Shown: piece after piece, positions 1 to 8,954 of the stretch | Numbering within the stretch: the first letter of the stretch is position 1 | Layout of the letters: the number at the start of each line of letters is the position of its first letter | DNA from: an uncultured Butyricicoccus sp. | GTDB lineage: Bacteria; Bacillota; Clostridia; Oscillospirales; Butyricicoccaceae | Length of the DNA stretch: 50,081 nucleotides | NCBI GenBank assembly: GCA_944381965.1 | Contig: CALWMO010000002.1 | Coordinates: 1-50,081, forward strand | Direction of reading: 5' to 3' | Made by a program: the position numbers and the translations under genes | Notes under the pieces: model-generated | Databases searched by the model: none | Told to the model about the DNA's origin: nothing | The model's input: the letters and a program-made list of their open reading frames with translations, nothing else

Positions 1-2104
1 TATCGAAATGTATTTGTTTGAAACAAACTCATTACTCGGACAGCTTGACGATATAATGTTAGCAGCAGAACAAGCAGACACTTTATCTCAAGAAGATGTA
101 AACGAAATCTTCCGCATAATGCATACATTAAAAGGCTCAGCTGCAATGATGGAGTTTGAACCATTAATGACACTTTCTCATAGAATAGAAGATTTGTTCT
201 ACCTAGTTCGTGAGGGAACGATTAGTATAATTCCAGAGGAAGATAAACCAAAACTATTTAATCTGCTTTTTAAATTTATTGATTATTTCCGTGCACAAAT
301 TGAAAATATCGAGTCGGGTAAACCGCTTTCCAATGATATCGACAACTTTGTATCAGTAATTAATACGGTAATCGATAAAATTAATGGAGTAGATACAAAA
401 AATGATGAAAATGTGCAGCAATCTACATCTGCACCACAGGAAAATATTGTAAATGAATATCCGTATACAATAAACGTATATCTTGATGAAGGCTGTGGAA
501 TGGAAAACCTGCGTGCATTTATGATTGTAAATGATGTTCGTGAATGTTGCTCCGATTTCCTGACAGAGCCAGAGGATATTGATGATAGCTCAGTTGCATC
601 TATAATTGCTAAAGATGGTTTTAAAATTCATTTTGCTACAGTTGCAGACCGTGAAAATGCATGTAAAATCATTGAAGCTATGGGTTTTGTTAAAAATTTT
701 GAGGAAACTGATGAATTTTCTCAGCCTAAACAGCAAAGCCAAACTATACAACAACCTGCTCAACAACCAGAACAACAGACCGAAGTTAAGCAGGAAGTAA
801 ATCAGCAGCCAAAACCAGAAGTGGTTAATCAAGCTGCACCTGTATCTAAGCAAAAGGCTACCCCAGCAAAAGAAAATAACAATAATAATCAGGGTCATCA
901 GATTAAACAAAGCCTTATCAGTGTAAACCTTTCAAAACTTGACCAGCTTATGGCAGTTGTAGGCGAAATTGTTATTACAGAGGCAATGGTAACTGCATCT
1001 CCAGACCTTAAAGGTCTTGATGGTGTAAAACTTGATAATTTCAATAAATCTGCAAGACAGCTTAGAAAATTAACTGATGAGCTTCAGGATATATCTATGT
1101 CACTTAGAATGGTGCCTGTTTCTGGTACATTCCAAAAAATGCGTCGTATAGTACGTGATATGGGACAGAAGCTTGGTAAACGTGTAAGACTCACTATTGT
1201 TGGTGAGGATACCGAAATAGATAAAACTATTGTCGATGCCATAAGTGACCCTATTATGCATATCGTTCGTAACTCTATGGACCATGGTATAGAAACTAAC
1301 GAACAAATGCGTATAGCTGCTGGTAAAAATCCAGAAGGTGAGATTATTCTTTCTGCACAAAATACAGGCAGTGAAGTAATTATTAAAATTGAAGATGATG
1401 GCGGCGGAGTTGATACAGATGCTGTTTTAGCAAAGGCTATTCGTCAAGGCCTTGCAAACCCAGATGTCGAATACTCTAAACGTGAAATCTTAAACTTCTT
1501 AATGATGCCAGGTTTTTCAACCAATACCGAAGTTACAGAATTTTCTGGTCGTGGTGTTGGTATGGACGTTGTAAAGAAAAATGTAGAAGCAGTTAGTGGT
1601 ATCGTTATTATGGCAAGTGAGTTCGGTAAAGGCTCTTGCACAACACTTAAAATCCCTCTAACAACTGCTATTATGGATGGTATGGAAGTTGCTGTGGGTG
1701 ATTCTATATTTACTATTCCAATCCAAAATACACGTCAATCCTTTAAAGCAACAGATGAAGATATTATACATGATGCGATGAAGGGTGAAATGATTTGTAA
1801 GATGGATAATTTCTATCCTGTACTTAGACTTCATCAGCGTTATGGGCTTGTGCCTCGTGCAGAAAAAACCGAAGATGGTATATTTGTATGGGTTGAAACA
1901 AGCGAAAACTCTTACTGTCTGTTTGTAGATGAGCTTTTAGGTGAACAACAAGTAGTTATTAAACCTCTGCCTAGCTACTTAAATACATTTGGCATAAAAG
2001 AAGCTGGTATTGTAGGTTGTACAATTTTAGGTGATGGTAATATCAGCCTAATTCTTGATGTTTCCAATCTAATATCATCAGATACAGGCTATTCTATGTT
2101 TTAA
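1..2104 (+). CDS. cheA: Chemotaxis histidine kinase CheA (5' end outside window)
   Basis: CheA autophosphorylates on a histidine in response to receptor-CheW signals and passes the phosphate to CheY and CheB. Counting from the ATG at base 8, the phosphorylated His is H39 in the HTLKGSA motif of the Hpt domain. A CheY-binding P2-like segment follows (about 155-235), then a Gln/Pro-rich linker (about 240-300), the dimerisation helices, the ATP-binding domain (N box near 414 with HIVRNSMDHG; GRGVGMD near 514) and a C-terminal CheW-like domain. The frame is open leftward through base 2 (codons for Ile-Glu precede Met), and CheA normally begins a few residues earlier, so the gene is probably cut by the window edge. 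It is followed by cheW after 30 bases. Identification is firm; the true start is not visible. Confidence 0.96.
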   Translation, partial: IEMYLFETNSLLGQLDDIMLAAEQADTLSQEDVNEIFRIMHTLKGSAAMMEFEPLMTLSHRIEDLFYLVREGTISIIPEEDKPKLFNLLFKFIDYFRAQIENIESGKPLSNDIDNFVSVINTVIDKINGVDTKNDENVQQSTSAPQENIVNEYPYTINVYLDEGCGMENLRAFMIVNDVRECCSDFLTEPEDIDDSSVASIIAKDGFKIHFATVADRENACKIIEAMGFVKNFEETDEFSQPKQQSQTIQQPAQQPEQQTEVKQEVNQQPKPEVVNQAAPVSKQKATPAKENNNNNQGHQIKQSLISVNLSKLDQLMAVVGEIVITEAMVTASPDLKGLDGVKLDNFNKSARQLRKLTDELQDISMSLRMVPVSGTFQKMRRIVRDMGQKLGKRVRLTIVGEDTEIDKTIVDAISDPIMHIVRNSMDHGIETNEQMRIAAGKNPEGEIILSAQNTGSEVIIKIEDDGGGVDTDAVLAKAIRQGLANPDVEYSKREILNFLMMPGFSTNTEVTEFSGRGVGMDVVKKNVEAVSGIVIMASEFGKGSCTTLKIPLTTAIMDGMEVAVGDSIFTIPIQNTRQSFKATDEDIIHDAMKGEMICKMDNFYPVLRLHQRYGLVPRAEKTEDGIFVWVETSENSYCLFVDELLGEQQVVIKPLPSYLNTFGIKEAGIVGCTILGDGNISLILDVSNLISSDTGYSMF

Positions 2105-2134
2105 TTAATTTTACAGAAAAGCGAGGGGAATACT

Positions 2135-2620
2135 ATGGCTGATGAAAATATGCTGTTTGCTACAGAAGAACAACAGGCAGCTTATAACAAACAACAAGAT
2201 GTTGAAGAAGTTGTAACTCGTAAATATTTAACCTTTAGAACTGATAATCTACTTTTCGGTATAGAAGCAGAAATTGTTATGGAAATTATAACAAATTATG
2301 CTGCAACTTATGTTCCAATGGTTCCTAGTTATGTAAAAGGAATTATAAATCTGCGTGGTCAGATTATTCCACTTCTTGACATGCGTCAAAGATTAAATAT
2401 TGAGCCAATAGATACAGATTGTATCATAGTGATAGATGTTGATGATGTAAGAATAGGTATTTTAGTTGATGCTGTAAGCCAGATTATCGACATTCCAATA
2501 GATTCTATTTTACCTGTACCTCAGCATAATGCACAGAAATATGTATCAGGTATGTGTAATATTCCAGATAATTCTGGTACAATGCTTGTATTGGATTGTC
2601 CTTTATTGCTAGCAAATTAA
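2135..2620 (+). CDS. cheW: Chemotaxis coupling protein CheW
   Basis: CheW is the scaffold that joins chemoreceptors to CheA in the signalling array on the inner face of the membrane. The 161-residue product has a short polar N-terminal extension (about 25 residues, Gln/Glu rich) and then one CheW-like beta-barrel domain, with the family hallmarks FGIEAEIVMEI and VKGIINLRGQIIPLLDMR. A ribosome site (AGCGAGGGG) sits just ahead of the ATG. It lies between cheA and cheR with short spacing, so it is very probably co-transcribed with both. Confidence 0.95.
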   Translation: MADENMLFATEEQQAAYNKQQDVEEVVTRKYLTFRTDNLLFGIEAEIVMEIITNYAATYVPMVPSYVKGIINLRGQIIPLLDMRQRLNIEPIDTDCIIVIDVDDVRIGILVDAVSQIIDIPIDSILPVPQHNAQKYVSGMCNIPDNSGTMLVLDCPLLLAN

Positions 2621-2658
2621 ACAATAACAATAATAAAGCAGAGAGGATAAAACCAATT

Positions 2659-3468
2659 ATGATGCAATTATCTGATTCAGATTTTGAAAGAATGGTCAGA
2701 TTTATGCAGGATAATTATGGTATTAACCTGACCAAGAAAAAACAACTTATAAATAATCGTTTGTCAATGTCACTTGCAAGTGAAGGTTATGAAACTTTTA
2801 CACAATTTGTGGACAGACTCGTATCCAAAAAAGATAGCTCTTTAATTGAGTTAGTTTTAAGTAAGCTAACAACAAATTATACCTATTTTATGCGTGAAAA
2901 AGAACATTATGATTTTTTTATGAATGTTGTTTTGCCTGATATCTCTAAAAAGAACGAAAAGAAAAAAGTGCTTTCTATTTGGAGTGCAGGTTGCTCAACA
3001 GGTGAAGAACCTTATAATTTATCAATGTGTCTAAAAGAATATTTTGGTGCAAATGCAAGTAAGTGGGATACAAGAGTTCTTGCTACTGATATTTCACCAA
3101 GAGTATTAGCTCATGCCAGAAATCCATCTTATGAAATGCCAAACGATATCCCATCTTCATGGAAAACTAAGTATTTTGTAAAACGAAACGATGGAAGCGG
3201 TATGTATACTGTAACACCAGAAATAAGAAAAAACGTTATCTTTAGAAAGTTTAATCTTATGGACCCAATTAGATTTAAATTGGATTTTGATGTTATTTTT
3301 TGCAGAAATGTTATGATATACTTTGACCAACCTACAAAAGATGCACTTGTTCAGCGTTTCTATAATGCCACTAAAAAAGGTGGTTATTTAATGATTGGAC
3401 ACTCGGAAAATTTAAGCAAAAATTCCAAATATAAGATGTTAAGAACCGCTACATTCCAAAAAATATAG
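2659..3468 (+). CDS. cheR: Chemotaxis protein methyltransferase CheR
   Basis: CheR uses S-adenosylmethionine to methylate glutamates on chemoreceptors, which drives adaptation together with CheB. An N-terminal helical CheR domain (about 1-75) precedes the SAM-binding methyltransferase fold, with the motif SIWSAGCSTGEEPYNLSM and, later, DVIFCRNVMIYFD, both typical of the family. The frame is open back to an ATG at 2596 inside cheW. I prefer the ATG at 2659 because AGAGAGGA lies about 12 bases upstream and the protein then begins where CheR homologues begin, giving 269 residues. A second ATG follows at once at 2662. Confidence 0.94.
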   Translation: MMQLSDSDFERMVRFMQDNYGINLTKKKQLINNRLSMSLASEGYETFTQFVDRLVSKKDSSLIELVLSKLTTNYTYFMREKEHYDFFMNVVLPDISKKNEKKKVLSIWSAGCSTGEEPYNLSMCLKEYFGANASKWDTRVLATDISPRVLAHARNPSYEMPNDIPSSWKTKYFVKRNDGSGMYTVTPEIRKNVIFRKFNLMDPIRFKLDFDVIFCRNVMIYFDQPTKDALVQRFYNATKKGGYLMIGHSENLSKNSKYKMLRTATFQKI

Positions 3469-3489
3469 TAAATATATATATTATACAGA

Positions 3490-3517
3490 TTGTTTAATAA
3501 TTTAAATATGGTATAAT
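3490..3517 (+). promoter_or_regulatory. Probable sigma-A promoter ahead of cheB
   Basis: TTGTTT (3490-3495) and TATAAT (3512-3517) are separated by 16 bases in the 135-base gap between cheR and cheB. The -10 box is perfect and the -35 box matches four of six. It suggests that cheB can be transcribed separately from cheA-cheW-cheR. No terminator is visible after cheR, so read-through is also possible. Confidence 0.5.
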
Positions 3518-3603
3518 ATAATGTAAGTATAATTTAATTATACTGAACTCTTGAAAAGAAATAACATATCTTTCCAGAGAAAAGTATATTAAAATTTTGT
3601 GGG

Positions 3604-4665
3604 ATGTGTAGAACTATGTCGTTTGGTTTCAACAAAAAAATAAGAGTTATGATAGTAGATGACTCTATGTTAGCTCGCAGAATAATACATGATGGGCTGA
3701 GGAGATATCAAAATATCGAGGTCGTTGGTGAGGCGGTAAATGCAAGAGATGCAAGAGCTAAAATACCAATTCTTAAGCCCGATGTTATAACCTCTGATGT
3801 TGAAATGCCAGGTATGAATGGTATAGATTTTGTTAAAAGTATTTTACCTGAGTATCCGATACCTATTATCCTTGTATCATCACTCGACCTTAGAGTATTT
3901 GATGCACTCGCTGTAGGTGCGGTTGACTTTGTAAGAAAACCAGATGGGATAAATGGTAAAGAACGATTTATAAGAAGCTTAGCAAACAAAATTGTAATCG
4001 CTTCCTGCTCAAGAGTAAGAAAAAGACCAGTTACGGTTAGGTCAAGTGTTTCTCCAGTGTCAAATCTTACTTTTACATCTCAGTTTAATAACCAAATAAT
4101 TATTGCTCTTGGTGCATCAACAGGTGGTACAGAAGCTACGCTAGATGTGTTAAAACGTTTACCTGTAAATACTCCAGGTATAGTTATTGTTCAGCATATG
4201 CCAGTAGGATTTACTAAAATGTATGCCGATAGACTGGATAAAAGCTGTGACTTAAATGTAAAAGAAGCAAAAACAGGTGATGTTATCAAAACTGGTCAGG
4301 TGCTTATAGCTCCAGGAGATAAGCATATGACAGTTGTTAAAACAGGTACTAACTATACAGTTAATTGCCAAGAAGGCTCAAAAGTAAGCGGCCATTGCCC
4401 TTCAGTTGATGTTTTATTTAAATCAATGGCTGAAAATGTTCGTTGTCATATGGTTGGTATTATTATGACAGGTATGGGCAGTGATGGTGCAAATGGCCTT
4501 CTACAAATGAAGCAAAAAGGTGCATTTACCATAGGTCAAGATAAAGATTCTTGTGTTGTATATGGTATGCCTATGGTTGCTCAAAAAATAGGTGCAGTTA
4601 CCGTTCAGGCTTCTTGTGAAAATATAGCTGGTGTGCTTACTCGTAAGCTAAATCAATGGAGATAG
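3604..4665 (+). CDS. cheB: Chemotaxis response regulator / protein-glutamate methylesterase CheB
   Basis: CheB removes methyl groups from chemoreceptors, and deamidates glutamines, when its receiver domain is phosphorylated by CheA. The receiver domain (about 10-125) shows the acidic pocket VDDSM and the phospho-acceptor Asp in SDVEMPGMNG. The C-terminal esterase domain (about 160-350) carries the catalytic Ser in GASTGGTEA, His in VQHMP and Asp in MTGMGSDGANG. The start is ambiguous: ATG at 3604, or ATG at 3616 (product beginning MSFGFNKK), with no clear ribosome site for either. The gene ends the chemotaxis block and is followed by a hairpin terminator. CheY, CheC and CheD are not seen beside it. 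Confidence 0.95.
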   Translation: MCRTMSFGFNKKIRVMIVDDSMLARRIIHDGLRRYQNIEVVGEAVNARDARAKIPILKPDVITSDVEMPGMNGIDFVKSILPEYPIPIILVSSLDLRVFDALAVGAVDFVRKPDGINGKERFIRSLANKIVIASCSRVRKRPVTVRSSVSPVSNLTFTSQFNNQIIIALGASTGGTEATLDVLKRLPVNTPGIVIVQHMPVGFTKMYADRLDKSCDLNVKEAKTGDVIKTGQVLIAPGDKHMTVVKTGTNYTVNCQEGSKVSGHCPSVDVLFKSMAENVRCHMVGIIMTGMGSDGANGLLQMKQKGAFTIGQDKDSCVVYGMPMVAQKIGAVTVQASCENIAGVLTRKLNQWR

Positions 4666-4674
4666 CAAAATATT

Positions 4675-4706
4675 AAAACACAGGTGTAATATCCTGTGTT
4701 TTTTTG
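4675..4706 (+). terminator. Rho-independent terminator after cheB
   Basis: An 8-bp stem, AACACAGG / CCTGTGTT, encloses an 8-base loop and is followed by a run of T. It lies 9 bases after the cheB stop codon and ends the chemotaxis transcription unit. Confidence 0.85.
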
Positions 4707-4730
4707 TATCCTAAAAAAATATAGGTTCCA

Positions 4731-4758
4731 TATTATTTTTTTTTAAGTTTTACCGATA
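4731..4758 (+). promoter_or_regulatory. Candidate upstream element of flgM, shared with the SLH gene
   Basis: A T-rich tract leads into TTTAAGTTTTACCGATA. It matches 33462-33489, upstream of the S-layer-homology gene, at 25 of 28 positions. CCGATA resembles the -10 core of flagellar sigma-28 promoters (GCCGATAA), but a TAAA -35 box about 15 bases upstream is missing; instead TAAGTTTT abuts the core. It could be a lineage-specific sigma-28 or other regulatory element. The flgM ATG lies 83 bases downstream. Confidence 0.4.
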
Positions 4759-4841
4759 GATTATACATCAAATGCCGCTGTATCGGAAAACAATAGACCT
4801 ATACTTCGGAATTAGTTTGAATGAGGAGGAACTGAATAATT

Positions 4842-5132
4842 ATGATCATTTATAAAACAACAAATATAACCCCTCTACAAACAGCTAATATGCAGTCTGA
4901 GTGTAATAGAAATAATTCTGTGCGTTCAGTACAATATGACCGAGTAGAGGTCAAAAATTACTCTCAAGATGAACGCTTTGCACTTGAATTGTCAAGTAAA
5001 ATATCACAAGAAGTCCGTATAGGACAGCCTGAAAAAGTATCTGAACTCAAAACTCAGGTTCAAAATGGTGAGTATAAGTATGATTTAGATAAATTGACTG
5101 CACAAATCATGCTGTTTGGAGGATTAAGTTAA
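4842..5132 (+). CDS. flgM: Anti-sigma-28 factor FlgM
   Basis: FlgM holds the flagellar sigma factor (SigD/FliA) inactive until the hook-basal body is finished. The 96-residue product has the usual small size, a disordered N-terminal half and the FlgM C-terminal signature, here RIGQPEKVSELKTQVQNGEY followed by a Leu-rich helix. A strong AGGAGGAA site lies about 13 bases before the ATG. It heads the flgM-flgN-flgK-flgL-DUF6470-fliW-csrA run, with one base between its stop codon and the flgN start. The 176-base upstream gap holds the cheB terminator and a CCGATA-containing element. Confidence 0.88.
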   Translation: MIIYKTTNITPLQTANMQSECNRNNSVRSVQYDRVEVKNYSQDERFALELSSKISQEVRIGQPEKVSELKTQVQNGEYKYDLDKLTAQIMLFGGLS

Positions 5133-5133
5133 T

Positions 5134-5589
5134 ATGAATGATAAATTTGAAGGCATGATAAAGCTAATAAATGAACTTACAGATGTTTTGATTAAATTAG
5201 CTGACATGCAACGTCAAATTGTTACGTCAGTCCGTGAAGATGACTTAGGAAAACTTGCTGATTATATGAAGCATGAGCAAGTTTTTTCTTTGACTTTAAG
5301 AAACATAGAACAAAAAAGATTAAAACTTCAAGATGAATTAGGTCTGAAAGAAGTTAAGTTGTCTGAGTTACCACTTAAAGTCGAAGATGAAGATGTAAAA
5401 ATAAAAATAAAAAATGCAGCAGATAAACTATCAGCACAATACAAAATTGTAAGAAGTACATCGGATGCTGCACGCTCAATCTTAGAGTCTAATTTAAGAC
5501 GAGTAGAGCAGACTATGAAAAAAATGGGTGTTGACCCTTCGCAAATACAAACAAGTAATGCTGGTTTACACACAGATTTTCACGCATAA
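5134..5589 (+). CDS. flgN: Flagellar export chaperone FlgN
   Basis: FlgN-family proteins guard the hook-filament junction proteins FlgK and FlgL in the cytoplasm before export. The 151-residue product is almost wholly alpha-helical and charged, with coiled-coil heptads (for example LIKLADMQRQIVTSVREDDL and a second long helix near 60-125), as in the FlgN fold. Sequence identity in this family is low, so the call rests on length, helical character and position directly between flgM and flgK, the order seen in B. subtilis. The ATG begins two bases after the flgM stop codon. Confidence 0.82.
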   Translation: MNDKFEGMIKLINELTDVLIKLADMQRQIVTSVREDDLGKLADYMKHEQVFSLTLRNIEQKRLKLQDELGLKEVKLSELPLKVEDEDVKIKIKNAADKLSAQYKIVRSTSDAARSILESNLRRVEQTMKKMGVDPSQIQTSNAGLHTDFHA

Positions 5590-5606
5590 TAGGAGGAAAA
5601 TGTAAA

Positions 5607-7214
5607 ATGGGTAGTTTCGGAGATTTTATTATCGCCCGTACAGGTATGATGTCAAGCCAGATGGCTCTTAATATTACTGGTCAAAATATTTCTAATATAA
5701 ATACAGTAGGTTATACAAGAAGAGCTCTCGACCAGTCCACATTCGTGGTAAATGGTTCTGGGCTTTATCGCTCTTCTAGCACAGTTTATGCTGGTGCTGG
5801 TGTTATGATGAATGGCGTTTCTCAGCTTAGAGACCCATATCTTGATATACGATTCAGAAATGAAATGAGCAATGTTGGCTCTGCTGATGCGTTGCTTGCT
5901 GGTATGGAGCAAATTGAAAGTGTTATAAATGATGTTGGAATAGAAGGTATAACTAAACAGTTTCAAGATTTGCTAGATAAAATCGGCAAACTCAATGCTA
6001 ACCATGTTGGTACTGCTGAATTTGATAACCTTGTTAAAAATTCTGCTGAGTCACTTTGTCAGCTTTTTAACTTAGCAGCTTCAAAACTTCAAGATGTTAA
6101 GGATAATTATGAAACAAAGTATAAAGAAGAAGTGGGAAATATTGACACACTTCTTCAAAATATTCGTGATATAAATGAACAAATTCGTAAAGCTGACATA
6201 AGTGGTGATTCAGCTCTAGAGCTTAGAGACCAGAGAAATATGCTTTTAGATGAGCTTTCTCAATATATGAAGGTCGATATCACTTATAGTAAAGAAGATT
6301 TAGGCTCTGGTGTAGAAATTGAAAAACTCACAATCAAGATGGTTGATGAAAGTACTGGAAAGCCAAGTTATACACTAGTTGACGGTATTAATTCAGCTAA
6401 TATTGAAATGAATGATGACTATTCACTTAATGTTAGTGCTTTGAAAGATAGAAATGGACAGATAATTCGTGGAACTACAGATGCTGATGGCGATGGTGAA
6501 ATGGATCCACTTACCCCAAATGGCGATATAACCGAAGGTATGGGTTATGGTGCTCTTGAGTCTATGCGTCAGATTCTAACTGGTCAGGGCGAATATAGTC
6601 CAGATGATAAAAATACAAATAAGGGTATTCCATATTATCAGGCTTCACTTGATGCACTTGCAAAAACTTTTGCTGATGAAATGAATAAACTAAATACTCA
6701 AGATGCAAATGGTAATGCACTAGACCCTGATAAAATAAATGGTGCAGGTAATTTGTTTGAAACAAGTGATAAAACTGCTGATATTACAGCTGCTAATATA
6801 TCTATTTCTGATGCATGGAGAAATGGCAATGTAAGTATAGTAGCTTCTACAAAAGAGAACGCATCAAGCGATGCAAATGATAATATTTTAAGATTCCAAG
6901 CACTGTTTAGTCAAAATATTAGCTACGAAGGTGGACAGGCAGGCAGTGTAATATATAATGGTACATTTGAGGGATTCTATTCAAATATGCAAGGTGTTTT
7001 AGGTCTCGATATGCAAACTACTTCATCACTGTATAACACATATGCTACCGCTGCTGATGATTTAAATAATAGCCGTGAGGGGGTATCTGGTGTTGACCTT
7101 AACGAAGAAGGTGTAAACATGATGCAATACCAAAAGGCATTTGCCGCTTCTTGCCGAATGATTACTGCTCTTGATGAACTCATGGAGCAAGTTATAAATC
7201 GTATGGGCGTTTAA
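5607..7214 (+). CDS. flgK: Flagellar hook-associated protein 1, FlgK
   Basis: FlgK is the first hook-filament junction protein, exported through the flagellar type III apparatus. The 535-residue product has the N-terminal rod-hook motif (ARTGMMSSQMALNITGQNIS, then NTVGYTRR) and the matching C-terminal helix (GVNMMQYQKAFAASCRMITA) that form the D0 coiled coils. The middle is a variable, surface-exposed region that includes an Asp-rich stretch, DADGDGEMDP (about 290-300). The ribosome site AGGAGGAAA precedes the ATG. It lies in the flgM operon just before flgL. Confidence 0.95.
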   Translation: MGSFGDFIIARTGMMSSQMALNITGQNISNINTVGYTRRALDQSTFVVNGSGLYRSSSTVYAGAGVMMNGVSQLRDPYLDIRFRNEMSNVGSADALLAGMEQIESVINDVGIEGITKQFQDLLDKIGKLNANHVGTAEFDNLVKNSAESLCQLFNLAASKLQDVKDNYETKYKEEVGNIDTLLQNIRDINEQIRKADISGDSALELRDQRNMLLDELSQYMKVDITYSKEDLGSGVEIEKLTIKMVDESTGKPSYTLVDGINSANIEMNDDYSLNVSALKDRNGQIIRGTTDADGDGEMDPLTPNGDITEGMGYGALESMRQILTGQGEYSPDDKNTNKGIPYYQASLDALAKTFADEMNKLNTQDANGNALDPDKINGAGNLFETSDKTADITAANISISDAWRNGNVSIVASTKENASSDANDNILRFQALFSQNISYEGGQAGSVIYNGTFEGFYSNMQGVLGLDMQTTSSLYNTYATAADDLNNSREGVSGVDLNEEGVNMMQYQKAFAASCRMITALDELMEQVINRMGV

Positions 7215-7241
7215 TAAGTAGAAAGGAGTAATAATTTACAT

Positions 7242-8300
7242 ATGAGAGTTACAACTAATAGTACACTTCGTACATATAGAGGTAGCCTTGCAAAAGCTAC
7301 TCTTAATCAGTATAATGCAATGAATTTGGTTCTAAGCGATGGACGTTTATTTAACTCCTTCGCAGATTCTCCAGCAAGAGCCACAGAATCTTACCGTTTA
7401 CATTCTGCATATGCTAAAAACCAAACTCAACAGGAAACTAACTCTACTATGATTAGTAAGTTTGAACAAGCTCATAGCAGTATGCAGCAAATAAGCGACC
7501 AGTATAACAAAGCTCTTGAGCAAGCTATGAAGGCTCAAAACTCTCCAACAGGTGGTGCTTTAAAAGAGCTTGGCACAACCTTAAAGGGTGTAGCTCAAAG
7601 TATGGTTCATACATTAAATGTTAAATATGGCGATAAGTATGTATTTGCTGGTGCTGATGGTGATAATGCACCATTCGAGTTAACAGATGATGGTGAGCTT
7701 CTTTATCGTGGAATTAATGTAAATGATATTTCAGATGATGAAACTGTTATGGCGGCAAATGGTCTTACACCAGAGGAAATAGCTGCCGTAAAGGAAATGC
7801 TAAACGAAAACGTTTATGTTGATATTGGTCTAGGTTTTTCATTAGATGGAAACCAAGAGGTTATTCCTTCAACTGCTTTTGATTCCTGTATTTCAGGCCT
7901 TAAAATTATGGGTTATGGTACAGATGATGAAGGCACACCTAATAATATGATTTCTATAATCTCTCAATTAGGTGAAATTTATTCTAAGGCTGATGAAGAT
8001 GGTAATTTACCAGCAGCTGATAAGGAAACTGCGGATAAGCTTTTTGGTAAGATGAGCGAATCTTTTACTAACTTCAACACTCAGCGGGGTACTATAACTT
8101 CAAGAGCCGAGTTTTTAGACTCTAATGAAACCAGACTTGTTGAAACTGGCGATAATCTGACAGAACAGTTTACAAGTATAGATAAAACTGATATGGCAGA
8201 CGCTCTAACTACATTTGCTTACGCACAATATACTTATAATGCGGCACTTAGAGTTGGTAATCAGGTGCTCTCACAATCATTTATTGATTATATGAGTTAA
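7242..8300 (+). CDS. flgL: Flagellar hook-associated protein 3, FlgL
   Basis: FlgL is the second junction protein, between FlgK and the filament. The 352-residue product has flagellin-like N-terminal and C-terminal helices: the N-terminus begins MRVTTNSTL and has the conserved Asn/Leu spacing, and the C-terminus reads YNAALRVGNQVLSQSFIDYM. The variable middle contains YVFAGADGDNAPF, typical of FlgL (the FxG motif). A GAAAGGAG ribosome site lies upstream. It is co-directional with flgK after 27 bases. Confidence 0.93.
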   Translation: MRVTTNSTLRTYRGSLAKATLNQYNAMNLVLSDGRLFNSFADSPARATESYRLHSAYAKNQTQQETNSTMISKFEQAHSSMQQISDQYNKALEQAMKAQNSPTGGALKELGTTLKGVAQSMVHTLNVKYGDKYVFAGADGDNAPFELTDDGELLYRGINVNDISDDETVMAANGLTPEEIAAVKEMLNENVYVDIGLGFSLDGNQEVIPSTAFDSCISGLKIMGYGTDDEGTPNNMISIISQLGEIYSKADEDGNLPAADKETADKLFGKMSESFTNFNTQRGTITSRAEFLDSNETRLVETGDNLTEQFTSIDKTDMADALTTFAYAQYTYNAALRVGNQVLSQSFIDYMS

Positions 8301-8339
8301 TGTTGTAAATTATATAAGGCATATAAGGAGTGAATATAG

Positions 8340-8942
8340 ATGAAGCGATTGATTGAAATAAAAACTATACCAATAGAAATTAAAATGACCGTTAATCACG
8401 CACGTCTAGATTATAAAAAATCCTCTGTGGATTTAGAAGTGTCAAGAGATAAGGGTGGAATAAAAATACAAAGTAGACCAGTTCGTCTACAGCTTGACAC
8501 ATTTGAAGCTAGAAATTCTATTTGTCCTACTGCAATGCGTAGCATAGAACAAGCTGCTCAAAAGGGTCAACAAAAGGTCTATGATACAATGGCAACTTAT
8601 GCAAGAAGGGGTGATTTGCTGCTGGAAGCTAAAATCGGTGAACAATTAATTTCTAAATTTGCTATGGAAAGTCAACAGGTAAATACTGATTTTGCTATGA
8701 AGTTTTTACCATCTGTAGGCCCAGATATTTCATGGGATGATGCAGAACTCAATATACGTTATGAAATGGATAAATTAAATTTCGATTGGCGTATGAATGA
8801 AGGTCAGTTTGAATTCATTCCAGGGGATATAGAGTTCTCTGTAACTCAGAAACCAGATGTTATTATTAAATACATTGGCTCGCCACTCTATGTTCCACCG
8901 TCTGCTGACCCTAATTATGAGCCTGTAGATGTTAAAGCATAA
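8340..8942 (+). CDS. DUF6470 family protein (YviE-like), flagellar operon protein of unknown function
   Basis: The 200-residue product matches the DUF6470/YviE type, found between flgL and fliW in many Firmicutes. Its N-terminal part is short beta strands of alternating charge (IEIKTIPIEIKMTVNHARLD); a helical middle with GDLLLEAKIGEQLISKF follows, then a beta-rich end that terminates in a Pro-rich tail. There is no signal peptide or membrane segment, so it should be cytoplasmic. It follows flgL by 39 bases, with AAGGAGTG ahead of its ATG, and precedes fliW by 12 bases. A biochemical role is not known to me; position suggests a part in late assembly or flagellin control. Confidence 0.8.
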   Translation: MKRLIEIKTIPIEIKMTVNHARLDYKKSSVDLEVSRDKGGIKIQSRPVRLQLDTFEARNSICPTAMRSIEQAAQKGQQKVYDTMATYARRGDLLLEAKIGEQLISKFAMESQQVNTDFAMKFLPSVGPDISWDDAELNIRYEMDKLNFDWRMNEGQFEFIPGDIEFSVTQKPDVIIKYIGSPLYVPPSADPNYEPVDVKA

Positions 8943-8954
8943 GAAAGGTTAAAT

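Noticed and set aside
590-910. 106-codon open frame on the minus strand across the cheA linker
   Set aside because: It is a shadow of the Gln-rich linker of cheA; the product is a low-complexity Leu/Phe-rich string with no ribosome site.
4725-4760. Canonical sigma-28 promoter for flgM
   Set aside because: CCGATA is present but no TAAA box stands at the 14-16 base spacing, so only a tentative element is reported.
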